Positions 26,495-35,443 of a stretch of 64,000 bases of DNA are shown in pieces (positions within the stretch are counted from its first letter, which is position 1; each line of letters begins with the position of its first letter). The DNA is from Spirochaetaceae bacterium (lineage in GTDB: Bacteria > Spirochaetota > Leptospiria > Leptospirales > Leptonemataceae). The stretch spans positions 301,157 to 365,156 of the forward strand of contig PBUB01000002.1 of assembly GCA_002729885.1 (NCBI GenBank). The letters run 5' to 3'. Made by a program: the position numbers and the translations under genes. The notes below the pieces were generated by a model that worked only from the letters and a program-made list of their open reading frames with translations, had not been told where the DNA came from and did not search any database.

Positions 26495-27583
26495 TCAGTT
26501 AGATTGCAGAGATTCAGAGCTTCCATCTGCCGATTCGGAACTATCGGCTGAATTTGCCGACTTCTCATCGTCCATAGTATCGGTTCTTGATGGCTGCACC
26601 GGTCGTCCAGTTTCATTCTTGATTTGAAAGTAACGAGGAACGGTCAGTAGTTTCCATTCGCGGTAATGCAGATAATCTCCGCTTCTGGCGGTATGGTTCA
26701 CGTAGGGATCGTTTTCCTGATTCGTGGATGGTCTTTTATTCAGCTTCTTGATTTCTTTCTTGATGCCTTCTTTGTAATCCTCCACAGGCTTCTTCAGGCG
26801 AAAAACCAGAGCATCGGACTCCAGGGCTACCACTTCGGCTTCATTTCCTTCGCCGCTTCGTTGCAGGGTTTTGTTGACTTTGTCTTCGATTTCAGACATA
26901 GTTTCTTCATTATCGCGGCGAACGTCTTTGAAAGCCACTCGCTCCACGGCAGGGCAATCGGTCTGAGCGGCGTTGCACAGTTCGGAGTAGAATGGCTGAA
27001 TATATACCAGCTCAAGATAGATGGAGATAGTGCTTCCGTTTTCAGGGGTTCTGTTTAATTCCACGTACTGAGGTACACGGGCCCCGTCCTCGTATACCTT
27101 CAATCTTGCTCGTCGCTCCAGTGGCTGTGGTTCCGGTCGGTCAGACTTGTCATATTCTACTTCCGATCCGGAGTCAGTGAAGAGCAGTTTCTGGGATTGA
27201 ACGGAGGATGTAATTTCCTCTACTTCAAAAGCGATAAAGTTGATGGGAGCTCGGCCGATTTCGCGGCCCTGCGAATCCATGATAACAATATTGTGCTCCA
27301 GGATTTTCCCGTTCTTAATTTCCTGAATAACATTCAGTCCGGAATTCTTATAATCCAGCTCCAGAAGAGCAACCGGGTTTCCCTCGCTATTCTTGCGAAT
27401 TTCAATGATCTGGCTATTGCTGCTGGAAGCCCCCAGAGGCTGCATTCCAATGTTATTTAGGTTAATTTCAGAACTGTAATCCGGGTAGTTCTTGATTACT
27501 TCGGGGCCCTTGGTCTGGCACTGAAGCAATGGAACTCCAACGGAGAGTAGCACGATAAGTGCAGAAATCTGCGTATTTTTCAT
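26495..27583 (-). CDS. Lipoprotein, paralogue of the downstream secreted protein
   Basis: The signal ends in VGVPLLQCQTKG, a lipobox with Cys at about residue 22 from ATG 27583. The remaining domain is the same as the C-terminal domain of the next gene: PVALLELDYKNSGLNVIQEI, GKILEHNIVIMDSQGREIG, RAPINF, a QPFYSELC Cys region, then YREWKLLTVPRYFQI. It lacks the N-terminal small module and acidic linker of its partner, and ends in a Ser/Asp-rich tail. GTG 27601 is an alternative start. An anchored plus soluble partner pair in the periplasm or at the surface is a reasonable guess; no family function is known to me. Confidence 0.75.
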   Translation of the reverse strand: MKNTQISALIVLLSVGVPLLQCQTKGPEVIKNYPDYSSEINLNNIGMQPLGASSSNSQIIEIRKNSEGNPVALLELDYKNSGLNVIQEIKNGKILEHNIVIMDSQGREIGRAPINFIAFEVEEITSSVQSQKLLFTDSGSEVEYDKSDRPEPQPLERRARLKVYEDGARVPQYVELNRTPENGSTISIYLELVYIQPFYSELCNAAQTDCPAVERVAFKDVRRDNEETMSEIEDKVNKTLQRSGEGNEAEVVALESDALVFRLKKPVEDYKEGIKKEIKKLNKRPSTNQENDPYVNHTARSGDYLHYREWKLLTVPRYFQIKNETGRPVQPSRTDTMDDEKSANSADSSESADGSSESLQSN

Positions 27584-27639
27584 GGGGGTACCTGCTTTCA
27601 CTCGATAGGCGAGATGGGATTAAGACGAGAAGAAAGTAG

Positions 27640-27834
27640 CTTCGCTCTGGGGGTCAAGGAAAATCAAAGGAATTTCCCGGGGTAACAGCGCCCCTTCGCG
27701 AATCTTATTTCTGGTTCCCGGGTGGTTTCGCCACGGTGGCAACGAAACGATATACCGCCAAACTGGTTTCGCAGGTCCCCGAAATCGAAGACCTCTATGT
27801 TTCCAAAGGGTATCTTTCTAGCCGGCGCGATTAA
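27640..27834 (+). pseudogene. Possible gene remnant (start-less reading frame)
   Basis: Between two minus-strand genes, the plus strand holds a 64-codon open frame with no ATG that ends exactly across the dehalogenase stop. Its last 40 codons read protein-like (GGFATVATKRYTAKLVSQ, then EIEDLYVSKGYLSSRRD). It may be the tail of a decayed gene or chance. GTG 27736 is the only standard start inside it. Confidence 0.2.
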
Positions 27835-28727
27835 CTTTCATTGAAGAATTCTATGAGATGTTTGGCCAGAACCTCCCCCTGATCTTCCTGCAGGAAGTGT
27901 CCTGCATTCTCAATGGTAATATGTTTTCGGCCCTTGCAACCGGGAATCTTTCTGCGAAATATAGCATCCGCTCCTTTTGTAATTGGGTCGGAATCGCTAA
28001 AAGTGCACAGGAAGGGCTTTTCCCATTTCTGTAGAATTTCCCAGGCCCGTCGATTCGCTGGAGCGGCTGGATCGTCCGGGTCCACCGGCACCAGGGCAGG
28101 AAAGATTCGGGCACCGGCTTTATAGCTTTCATCCGGGAAGGGAGCATTGTAGCCCTGGATGACTTCCGGATTCGGTTTGGTAAAGCATCCGTTTCCAATT
28201 ACACGTCCCACCGGTAATCTCTTAACCTTCTGGGAAAAGTCTCTCCATTGAAAGAACGCCTCTCCGGGCTTCTGATCACCGGTGGGCAGGAAAGTGTTGC
28301 CCGCCGCTATTCGCTGAAATCGGCTTTGCATTTCTGCCGCAATGCGAAGCCCCAGTAAGCCACCCCAGTCCTGGCAAAACAGGTTGATGTCTTTTAAGTC
28401 CAATGATTGGATCAATCCTTTTAGCCAGTCCACATGGTTTTGATAGCTATAATCATCCTGACTCGTAGGTTTGTCGGAGCGTCCGAATCCGATTAAATCA
28501 GGTGCAATGACCCGAAAGCCGGCCTGCGCCATGGGTGGTATCATCTTTCTATACAGATAGGACCAACTGGGTTCTCCATGCAGCAAAAGAACTACCGCAC
28601 CATTTTCCGGACCTTCCTCAACGTAGTGCATGCGCAATCCGCCCGGATTGACTTCCACGTAATGCGGTGAAAAAGAATAACCTGGCAGTCCATCAAACGC
28701 TTCTTCCGGTGTTCGCACAAAATCCAT
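27831..28727 (-). CDS. Haloalkane dehalogenase (HLD-I type alpha/beta hydrolase)
   Basis: This enzyme hydrolyses carbon-halogen bonds of haloalkanes to alcohols. The 298-residue protein carries the family N-terminus (MDFVRTPEEAFDGLPGY), the oxyanion and halide motif HGEPSWSYLYRKM (W55), the nucleophile motif CQDWGG (D120, with halide-binding W121), FSDSDPITKG (acid Asp) and ENAGHFLQED (catalytic His). Close relatives are DhlA and DmbB-like enzymes; haloacetate dehalogenases or epoxide hydrolases are less likely because of the EPSW and QDWGG pairs. The start at 28727 is fixed by GGAGGA 7 bases upstream; the frame extends to 28802. Confidence 0.9.
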   Translation of the reverse strand: MDFVRTPEEAFDGLPGYSFSPHYVEVNPGGLRMHYVEEGPENGAVVLLLHGEPSWSYLYRKMIPPMAQAGFRVIAPDLIGFGRSDKPTSQDDYSYQNHVDWLKGLIQSLDLKDINLFCQDWGGLLGLRIAAEMQSRFQRIAAGNTFLPTGDQKPGEAFFQWRDFSQKVKRLPVGRVIGNGCFTKPNPEVIQGYNAPFPDESYKAGARIFPALVPVDPDDPAAPANRRAWEILQKWEKPFLCTFSDSDPITKGADAIFRRKIPGCKGRKHITIENAGHFLQEDQGEVLAKHLIEFFNES

Positions 28728-28992
28728 GATTCGATCCTCCATGTTGTGGATCGACTGGCAAGTAAAAGATCCGGCCCCGGGCTTTCCACTCTCCCGATGC
28801 AATTCATTCAGATTGTGCGGGGCTCAGAAAACAGCACCTGCACAGCACCGGTCTGGCTCTCTCGGTTCATGGATCAGGGGGCCCGAAACAGACTGAGGAA
28901 AATAGAAAGTCAAGGCAGGGTTTCAGTATTCGAACGGCTTCAATGAATTCCATCGGCGTTGACACTGAGTGCTCCTGGAATGGTTTGAGCGG

Positions 28993-30783
28993 ATGAACAT
29001 TCTTTCGGCCCAGAATCTGGCGAAGAAACATGGGGACCAGTCCCTGTTTGAAGGGCTTACCCTGGGCCTGAACGCCGGGGAAAAACTGGGGGTCATTGGT
29101 CGCAATGGCCAGGGAAAATCTACTCTGGTTCGAGTTCTTGCAGGTCTGGAAGAGCCGGATTCCGGTGAGGTGGTTCATAAGCGGGGATTGCGTATCGCCT
29201 ACATGGAACAGAATCCTCCGGCACTTGATGTAAGCATCGCCGATTACATTCGACCGGAAGGACAGAGCCTACCGGTGGGTCGCATTCGAGAAGTGCTGTC
29301 CCTGGTGGGCATTGAATCCGAGGACAAACACTTATCTCAGCTTTCCGGAGGCGGATTGCGAAGAGCCTCCCTGGCAAGAGCCCTGCTCAGCGAAGCAGAC
29401 CTTCTCATACTGGACGAACCCACGAACCACCTGGATCTGGATGCGATTCTGTCTCTGGAAGAACGTTTGCAGCGATTTTCCGGTGCTCTTGTCTTAATTA
29501 CTCATGATCGTTACTTTCTGGATCGAATCGTTGGTTCCATCCTGGAAGTAGACCAGGGGAAGGTGCATCGCTTCGAAGGAGGCTATTCCAGCTATCTGGA
29601 TAAAAAAGAGGCGATGGAAGAGCAGGCAAGGCTGGCAGAACATAAAGCCAGAAGATATCTGTCTACTGAACTGGAATGGCTGCGCAGGCAGCCCAAAGCA
29701 AGGGGCACAAAACAACGAGCTCGTATTGATCGCATTGAGGAAGTGCAGCAAAGGGATAAATTCAGAGAGAAGAAAGAAATGAAGCTGGCCGGTAAGAGCG
29801 CCAGGCTTGGCAATAAAATCCTGGAGATTCATGATCTCGGTGGAGCTGTACAGGATAAGAATCTCTTTTCGGAGTTCTCTTACAGATTCCAGGACGGCGA
29901 TCGAGTAGGGATTCTGGGCCCCAACGGATGTGGAAAGTCCACTTTCCTGGACATTGTTGCCAATAGAAAGTCACCTGAGTATGGCCGAGTGGTATATGGA
30001 GAAACGCTGCGAATCGGTTACTTCGATCAGATGGGTCGGGACATGGCTCCCGAAATGAGAGTGGAGGATTTCTTTAAGCGAGAGGTGGGTCATCATACCA
30101 TCGGGTCCGGTCTGTCTCCTAAAGAATTACTGGAAACCTTTCTGTTTCATCCTTCTGTTCTGTATCGCCCTCTGGGTAAGCTTTCCGGAGGCGAAAAGCG
30201 TCGTATACTTCTGGTTTCCATCCTTCTGAATTCTCCTAACTTTCTGATCCTGGATGAACCTACCAACGATTTCGACATAGCAACCCTTACTGCGCTGGAA
30301 AGCTATCTGGATACATTCCCGGGACCGGTAGTTACTGTATCCCATGATCGTTGGTTTCTGGATCGAGTCGCCAATCATCTTTTTCTGTTCAGACCGGACA
30401 GGCGAATACAGGATTACGTGGGCAGTGCTTCCGATTTTCTAAGTGATAGAAAAGATCCTGACTGGCTCAGTGAAAACGAATGGGAAAGCACGGTTGATGC
30501 AGAAACGTCTGCCCCGGATCTGAAGAAGCCCGGTAAGTCTGCTCCGGCCAGAGCTCAGAAGATGGGTAACAAAGAAAGAAAAGAGCTGGCGGAGCTACCT
30601 GGAAGGATTGAAAAGCTGGAAGGCGAAATCCAGGAGCTGGAAGCGAAGCTTTCATCGGGAGATGCGGATGCGGAAAAATCGGCCCTATGGGGAGAGCGTC
30701 ATGTGCAGGCGAATCAGGAACTGGAGAGTGCCATGGAGCGCTGGGTGGAGCTCGAAGAGATTCAGAAGCAGCACAAAGGCTAG
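28993..30783 (+). CDS. uup: ABC-F family ATPase, Uup type
   Basis: This soluble tandem ABC ATPase has no membrane domain. The first nucleotide-binding domain has IGRNGQGKST, signature LSGGGLRRASLARA and LLILDEPTNHLD. The second has LGPNGCGKST, LSGGEKRR and FLILDEPTNDFD. A linker helix pair lies between. The C-terminal 80 residues form a coiled coil (KERKELAELPGRIEKLEGEI) typical of Uup, which acts on ribosomes or branched DNA. ATG 28993 is preferred to GTG 28969. It is divergent from the dehalogenase gene. Confidence 0.93.
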   Translation: MNILSAQNLAKKHGDQSLFEGLTLGLNAGEKLGVIGRNGQGKSTLVRVLAGLEEPDSGEVVHKRGLRIAYMEQNPPALDVSIADYIRPEGQSLPVGRIREVLSLVGIESEDKHLSQLSGGGLRRASLARALLSEADLLILDEPTNHLDLDAILSLEERLQRFSGALVLITHDRYFLDRIVGSILEVDQGKVHRFEGGYSSYLDKKEAMEEQARLAEHKARRYLSTELEWLRRQPKARGTKQRARIDRIEEVQQRDKFREKKEMKLAGKSARLGNKILEIHDLGGAVQDKNLFSEFSYRFQDGDRVGILGPNGCGKSTFLDIVANRKSPEYGRVVYGETLRIGYFDQMGRDMAPEMRVEDFFKREVGHHTIGSGLSPKELLETFLFHPSVLYRPLGKLSGGEKRRILLVSILLNSPNFLILDEPTNDFDIATLTALESYLDTFPGPVVTVSHDRWFLDRVANHLFLFRPDRRIQDYVGSASDFLSDRKDPDWLSENEWESTVDAETSAPDLKKPGKSAPARAQKMGNKERKELAELPGRIEKLEGEIQELEAKLSSGDADAEKSALWGERHVQANQELESAMERWVELEEIQKQHKG

Positions 30784-30966
30784 ATTAAAGTTAGCCAGCA
30801 CCGAAAGCATAGCTGATCAAGCGCGCCTGGGTCAACCAGGCCAGGATCATATAGAGCAAGCATCCTCAAAGAATATCGATAGTTTCTAGCTGGTATTGCC
30901 GACCGGAGTTATTTCTGGCCCTCACCACGTAGCTATAGCATCGCAAACGCTGGGCCAGGGATTATC

Positions 30967-33225
30967 CTATCTAAGATAATTGGAAAGGCTGGACTGTAAA
31001 TCTTCAAGGTTCAAAGGCTTGGTAAGGTAATCGTCGAAGCCTGCATTGATCGCTTCAGTGATTTCCGTTTCCATGGCATCTGCAGAAACGCAGATGGCAG
31101 GCGTGTCTTTGTATTGGGGCCACTTTCTTAGCTCTTGAACAATCTCGAAACCGTTCAGGTCCGGAAGTCTCAGATCCAGTAGAAAGAGATCAATACTGTT
31201 TTCTCTGGCAATGGACAGTCCCTGATGGCCGGTGGTGGCGGTAAGTAGTTCGATTCCCGGAAAGCTAAGTATAACATGTTCCATTAAGCGCATGTTCACC
31301 GGGTTATCTTCGATATAGAGTATTCTTCCCTGAATGTTTTCCGGGTTTCTGCTTTTCAGTATTTCGCGGTTAAAGTCTCTTTCCTGTTCCGGGGACTGGT
31401 TACGTGCCAGGGGAAACTCGAGATAAAAGGTTGTGCCCTTATCCGGCACAGAATTAAAATATAGTTCGCCACCCATAAGTCGCAGCAAGTTTCGCGCCAG
31501 AACCAGGCCAATTCCAGTACCTTCTATTCCGGAGGATTCCATACCCAGCCTCTGGAAAGGTTGAAAAAGCTTGTACTGCTTCTCTTCTGGAATTCCGGGG
31601 CCCGTATCGGTAACGGAAATCTGCACCCTTTCATCGGTAGTCTTTTTTAGTGCAATGGCCACCGTTCCCTGGTCTCGATTGTATTTGATTGCATTGCTGA
31701 GAATGTTGAGCAGGGACTGTTGACTTCGCAGGGTATCTCCAAGAATCCAGACCTCCTCTGTTGGCTCCTGGAATGTAATTTGAATACCTTTTTCGCTTTT
31801 CAAAGAAGCGGATAGACGAATGCATTTGCGAATAAGCTCTGCGGCAGGAATGCGGCTTATAGTAAAATCCAGGTCCCTGGATTCTACCCTGGAAAGATCC
31901 AGTACATCTTCCAGTAAGCCCTGCATATATTCGCCGGCTTTCAAAATCTCATCCAGGCCATGAATAGTTCCTTCCGGCGGACAGTTTCTGCGGAGCAACT
32001 GGGCAAAGCCCAGCACAGCATTCAGGGGAGTGCGTAATTCATGGCTTAAATTGGACAGAAATTCAGTTTTAGCTTTGTTCTGATCCAGTGCCAGTCGATG
32101 CTCTCGCAGTCGTTGCTCTTCCAGTTCTTTTCTAGCGGTGATGTCCTGAAACGTGCCAAATACACGTTTGCATTTTCCATCGCTCCACTCTCCTTCGCCT
32201 CTGGTTTCTACCCAGATGAATCGACCGGTATAGGTTCGCAGAGGCAGTTCATGCCGAAAGCTTTCCTTTCGTTCAATTACCGCCTCTACCGAGGTTCGAA
32301 TGAGACTGCGACTTTCTTCGTTGGCATAAAATTCGATGGCATTCTCTATAGTGGGATGGAAATCAACCGGCACTTCGTGGATCCGATGGGTCACCTCTGA
32401 CCAGAACAGATTATCATTTTCCAGATCCACTTCCCATCCACCAATCCCGGCCACATGACTGGTTCGCTCCAGGAAGGTTTCCATTTTCCGGAGCTGGAGT
32501 TCATTGTTCATTTGCTCGGTGATATCCTGGACAATACCGGTGGAGCGCAAGGGCCTGTTGTTTCGATCAAAGGTAGTTCTGCATTTCTCTTTTACCCATT
32601 TAACTCTGCCGTCAGAAAACAGAAGCCTGTGTTTAATTTCGTAGGGTTCCAGGTTTTTCAATGAATCCGTATACGCCTTATCCACTCGGTCTCGGTCGTC
32701 TGGATGGATGGTTTCCAGGAAGGCTTCATAAGAGGCTGCGAACTTTTCAGGATCGATCTCGAACATCTCGAAGATCCCGGAAGACCAGTGTAGTTGATTG
32801 TAGACCAGGTCCAGTTCCCATCGACCAATCTGTGCGATGGTCTGTGCCTCCGCCAGCTCCTGGTTTTCGCGCATCAATTTGTGGATCTGATGTTCACGAA
32901 GTGTGATGTCCTGGATAATTCCCTGAACAGTGTCTCCGCTGGCAGCACCGATTTGTTGAATAATTCGCTGGGAGCCATCTGGAAGCAGCACTCGATAATG
33001 TACATCCTGGGAGAATGTTTTTAGCACCTGGGACAGTGCGGCCTTGAATCGGGCTCGGTCCTCGGGATGAACAAAGTCCAGAAAATCCAGAACACTGACC
33101 TCTCGAACGTCGGGTCTGCCTACGATTCGGGCCGCAGCTTCGGTTAGCAGCAATTTGTCTTCGCTGGCGCAAAGAGTCCAGTTGCCCACTCTTTCACCGG
33201 CGCTGATGTTCATTGGAGAATTCAT
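30967..33225 (-). CDS. Hybrid sensor histidine kinase with PAS domains and receiver
   Basis: The 752-residue protein is predicted to be cytoplasmic because there is no membrane span. It has three PAS/PAC units (about residues 20-110, 125-240 and 250-365, each ending in a QDIT motif), a HisKA domain with SHELRTPLNAVLGFAQ, and HATPase_c with NAIKYN (N box), DTGPGIPEEKQYKLFQPFQR and GTGIGLVLARNL. A C-terminal receiver follows (YIEDNPVNMRLM, phospho-acceptor Asp in LLDLRLPDLNGFE, Lys in DYLTKPLN). The signal sensed is unknown. No separate regulator gene is adjacent, so phosphotransfer partners are elsewhere. Confidence 0.93.
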   Translation of the reverse strand: MNSPMNISAGERVGNWTLCASEDKLLLTEAAARIVGRPDVREVSVLDFLDFVHPEDRARFKAALSQVLKTFSQDVHYRVLLPDGSQRIIQQIGAASGDTVQGIIQDITLREHQIHKLMRENQELAEAQTIAQIGRWELDLVYNQLHWSSGIFEMFEIDPEKFAASYEAFLETIHPDDRDRVDKAYTDSLKNLEPYEIKHRLLFSDGRVKWVKEKCRTTFDRNNRPLRSTGIVQDITEQMNNELQLRKMETFLERTSHVAGIGGWEVDLENDNLFWSEVTHRIHEVPVDFHPTIENAIEFYANEESRSLIRTSVEAVIERKESFRHELPLRTYTGRFIWVETRGEGEWSDGKCKRVFGTFQDITARKELEEQRLREHRLALDQNKAKTEFLSNLSHELRTPLNAVLGFAQLLRRNCPPEGTIHGLDEILKAGEYMQGLLEDVLDLSRVESRDLDFTISRIPAAELIRKCIRLSASLKSEKGIQITFQEPTEEVWILGDTLRSQQSLLNILSNAIKYNRDQGTVAIALKKTTDERVQISVTDTGPGIPEEKQYKLFQPFQRLGMESSGIEGTGIGLVLARNLLRLMGGELYFNSVPDKGTTFYLEFPLARNQSPEQERDFNREILKSRNPENIQGRILYIEDNPVNMRLMEHVILSFPGIELLTATTGHQGLSIARENSIDLFLLDLRLPDLNGFEIVQELRKWPQYKDTPAICVSADAMETEITEAINAGFDDYLTKPLNLEDLQSSLSNYLR

Positions 33226-33510
33226 GCCTCAGGCCTGATTACATACCCCTGCCATAAAAATGTCAGCAACAATACCGACTCATTTACCAGAAGCTGTATT
33301 AATTCTATCTTTTGAACGTTTGCAGCCCGGAAGTCCGCATCCGGGTACGTTGTGCCGGTAACGGACGATTTTTAGGAGCTTTAACGTTCTGGGGGAGGGC
33401 GGCTCAGTGTTACATAGGAGCGGGTTGCATTATGGAGCTAAATACTCCGTTCTGGTGCCAGGATATGAATCATGGGACGAGTTAGATCGTGCGAGAGGGG
33501 ACGGGTGGAG

Positions 33511-33903
33511 CTACTTTTGCTTTTCTAGAATCTTTCGGGCTTCTTTGAGAAGTTCTCCTGCTACCGGAACTCGAATCATGCCGTCTTTATCGGGAGTCAT
33601 TTGCTCGGGAGCATACACCTCTTCCAGGGAGTCATCCTTTAGTTTGTCCGGTCCAATCCATTGAGCAAAGGCTCCTACCATTCGACGGTGTAAGTCATCG
33701 ATCTTGATTTGAGCGCCGGCCTTCTTGTAGTATCCATAGGCCATCAATGGAAGGCGCTTCTCATACATATAGAAATCACCAATACGGATCAGCCCTTCTT
33801 TATGATCAGCCTTAGTGTAGAATTCCCGGGCACGGTGAAAATCTTCGTCTTCAAAGGCCGCATCACCTCGGCGAATCAATTCTTCTTTAATCCGGGCATC
33901 CAT
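33511..33903 (-). CDS. Small helical (TPR-like) protein
   Basis: The 130-residue soluble protein has an N-terminal helix pattern reminiscent of tetratricopeptide repeats (GDAAFEDEDFHRAREFYTKA, then GDFYMYEKRLPLMAYGYYKK), suggesting a protein-interaction helical hairpin array. The rest is charged with no catalytic motif. It lies in a minus-strand run with the DUF6714-like gene (179 bases upstream) and the hybrid kinase (285 bases downstream). The function is not recognised. No Shine-Dalgarno is visible at ATG 33903. Confidence 0.6.
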   Translation of the reverse strand: MDARIKEELIRRGDAAFEDEDFHRAREFYTKADHKEGLIRIGDFYMYEKRLPLMAYGYYKKAGAQIKIDDLHRRMVGAFAQWIGPDKLKDDSLEEVYAPEQMTPDKDGMIRVPVAGELLKEARKILEKQK

Positions 33904-34082
33904 TGTTACTTATTACGGCACTTTCTCGGGGAAGGGCAAGTGGAAAATCGGCTACTTCCGGGTCAATTATTGTATCTTGCCTATCATTTCAGTGGCCGGA
34001 TCCTTGAGATGCAGCGATTTTCCGTCCGATTCCGACTACTCCAGAAAAAGGAAGCTTGCTTCGGTTCCGGGACTATCATGGT

Positions 34083-34577
34083 TCAGTGATATTTGTACCA
34101 GTAATCGTAATAAATCCTTTCAGCGAATTCCTCGTCGGTCATACCGCTGCGATCGTCTGCCAGGAAAGCGACAAAGGCGGCGCAGGCTGCGAGTTGATCT
34201 GAGTTAAACAATGAGAATTTCTCTTGCTTGTACTGTTCCATCCGTGGCTCTCCAGAGTAAGTTTCCAGAGCATACAGAGCATTATCCAGCTTCACTTTGT
34301 TCGAATTCTTATAATGCCTGAGATACCAGACCATGAAGGCAGGAAGATAGAAGCGAAATCCCACCGGATCCAGGTAGGTCAATGCACACTGACAATTTTC
34401 AATGTGTTCTTCAGGCACTTCCTGCCATGGTCCCTGGAAATCCTTTTTACGATGCTCGGAATCCTGGCCATAGTCATAGTTATCGTGGGCTTCGGCCACA
34501 TGCAACGTGATTTCCGAAGGCTGCGGCACCCCCTGGAAAGCCAGCTCGATTTTTGCGATTACCTCGTCTTGATTCAC
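34083..34577 (-). CDS. DUF6714-like protein
   Basis: This 164-residue acidic soluble protein resembles the DUF6714 family. It has an N-terminal IAKIELAFQGVPQPSEITLH, then FQGPWQEVPEEHIENCQCAL and the characteristic LDPVGFRFYLPAFMVWYL. Function of the family is unknown. It closes with DEEFAERIYYDYWYKY. The start ATG 34577 follows the three-gene lipoprotein cluster by 72 bases on the same strand, so co-transcription is possible. Confidence 0.6.
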   Translation of the reverse strand: MNQDEVIAKIELAFQGVPQPSEITLHVAEAHDNYDYGQDSEHRKKDFQGPWQEVPEEHIENCQCALTYLDPVGFRFYLPAFMVWYLRHYKNSNKVKLDNALYALETYSGEPRMEQYKQEKFSLFNSDQLAACAAFVAFLADDRSGMTDEEFAERIYYDYWYKYH

Positions 34578-34649
34578 TCTAGATGTCGCATCCTGGATCC
34601 AGGCATTTCCACGGCGAGCGGAACTGGAGGATGATGTGTCTTCATATTT

Positions 34650-35390
34650 TTACTGCCTTTTGGTGGAATTCTCATCTTTTGTGTCCGGCCCAAAGGACAA
34701 ACGACAATAGCAGGTATTTTCTTTTTCAAAGAAACATCCGCTGGCTACTTCGTGGATTCGGTCCGCCTGGAACTCCTTGTCCATCCGCCCTGCTCGATGT
34801 ACGGCTGCTTCCCTGTATCTTCTATCGCATTCCTCGGTCATTAAATCCGGATCCTCTGTGAGCAATGGCTCCGGGATGGAACCCATATTAAGAGTAATGT
34901 ATTCGTATCTGTTTTTGGCCGAGCAACCACTTTGCAGATCGTATCGGTACTGTCCGCTTCCGGGCGCTTCTGGGGAAAATACCCAGGAGGGGCCTGAATC
35001 CAGCTCCGGTTGCTCCCAATCGGGTTGTCCTTCCACGAGCACACTGTAGAAAAGCGCCCCTGCGATAAGACCTCCGGATCCTTCGGAAGCACCTACATAT
35101 AGTGCACCCAGAATGAGTCCAACGTCCAGCACCTGCCCCACTATTGTAAAGGTCTCTCCGACAGAATTAGCTCTCTCTTGCTGCTTCAATCTCCAGTCCT
35201 GTGTCTTTCCCGTCTCCAGGCCGGTGGGGTCGTTTATGCAATCTACGTAAGGCGGTCGCATGGGTTCTGTGACGGTGCGTCCAATAGAATAGAAAAGAAC
35301 GGTTATACAGGAACTGGACACAGGTGGGAGAAGGGCCAGGATTAGCAGGGTCGCCAGGGGAAAACCTCTAAATGGCCTCTTCCCGGTCAT
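34650..35390 (-). CDS. Lipoprotein-like paralogue 3 of the 34.6-37.0 kb cluster
   Basis: The signal region is PLATLLILALLPPVSSSC, with Cys in a relaxed lipobox. A hydrophobic glycine-rich segment follows (TIVGQVLDVGLILGALYVGA, GGLIAGALFYS), and a Cys-containing C-terminus ends with FFEKENTCYCRLSF. The CxC ending matches the other two genes of the cluster, as do the order of lipobox, hydrophobic loop and a Cys-Arg rich tail. The frame is open to 35474; ATG 35390 is chosen because it places the signal peptide correctly. The function is unknown. Confidence 0.6.
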   Translation of the reverse strand: MTGKRPFRGFPLATLLILALLPPVSSSCITVLFYSIGRTVTEPMRPPYVDCINDPTGLETGKTQDWRLKQQERANSVGETFTIVGQVLDVGLILGALYVGASEGSGGLIAGALFYSVLVEGQPDWEQPELDSGPSWVFSPEAPGSGQYRYDLQSGCSAKNRYEYITLNMGSIPEPLLTEDPDLMTEECDRRYREAAVHRAGRMDKEFQADRIHEVASGCFFEKENTCYCRLSFGPDTKDENSTKRQ

Positions 35391-35443
35391 GATCAATGAA
35401 TGGGAACAGCTATGATGCCTCTCAACCAATGCTTTTTCAACTC

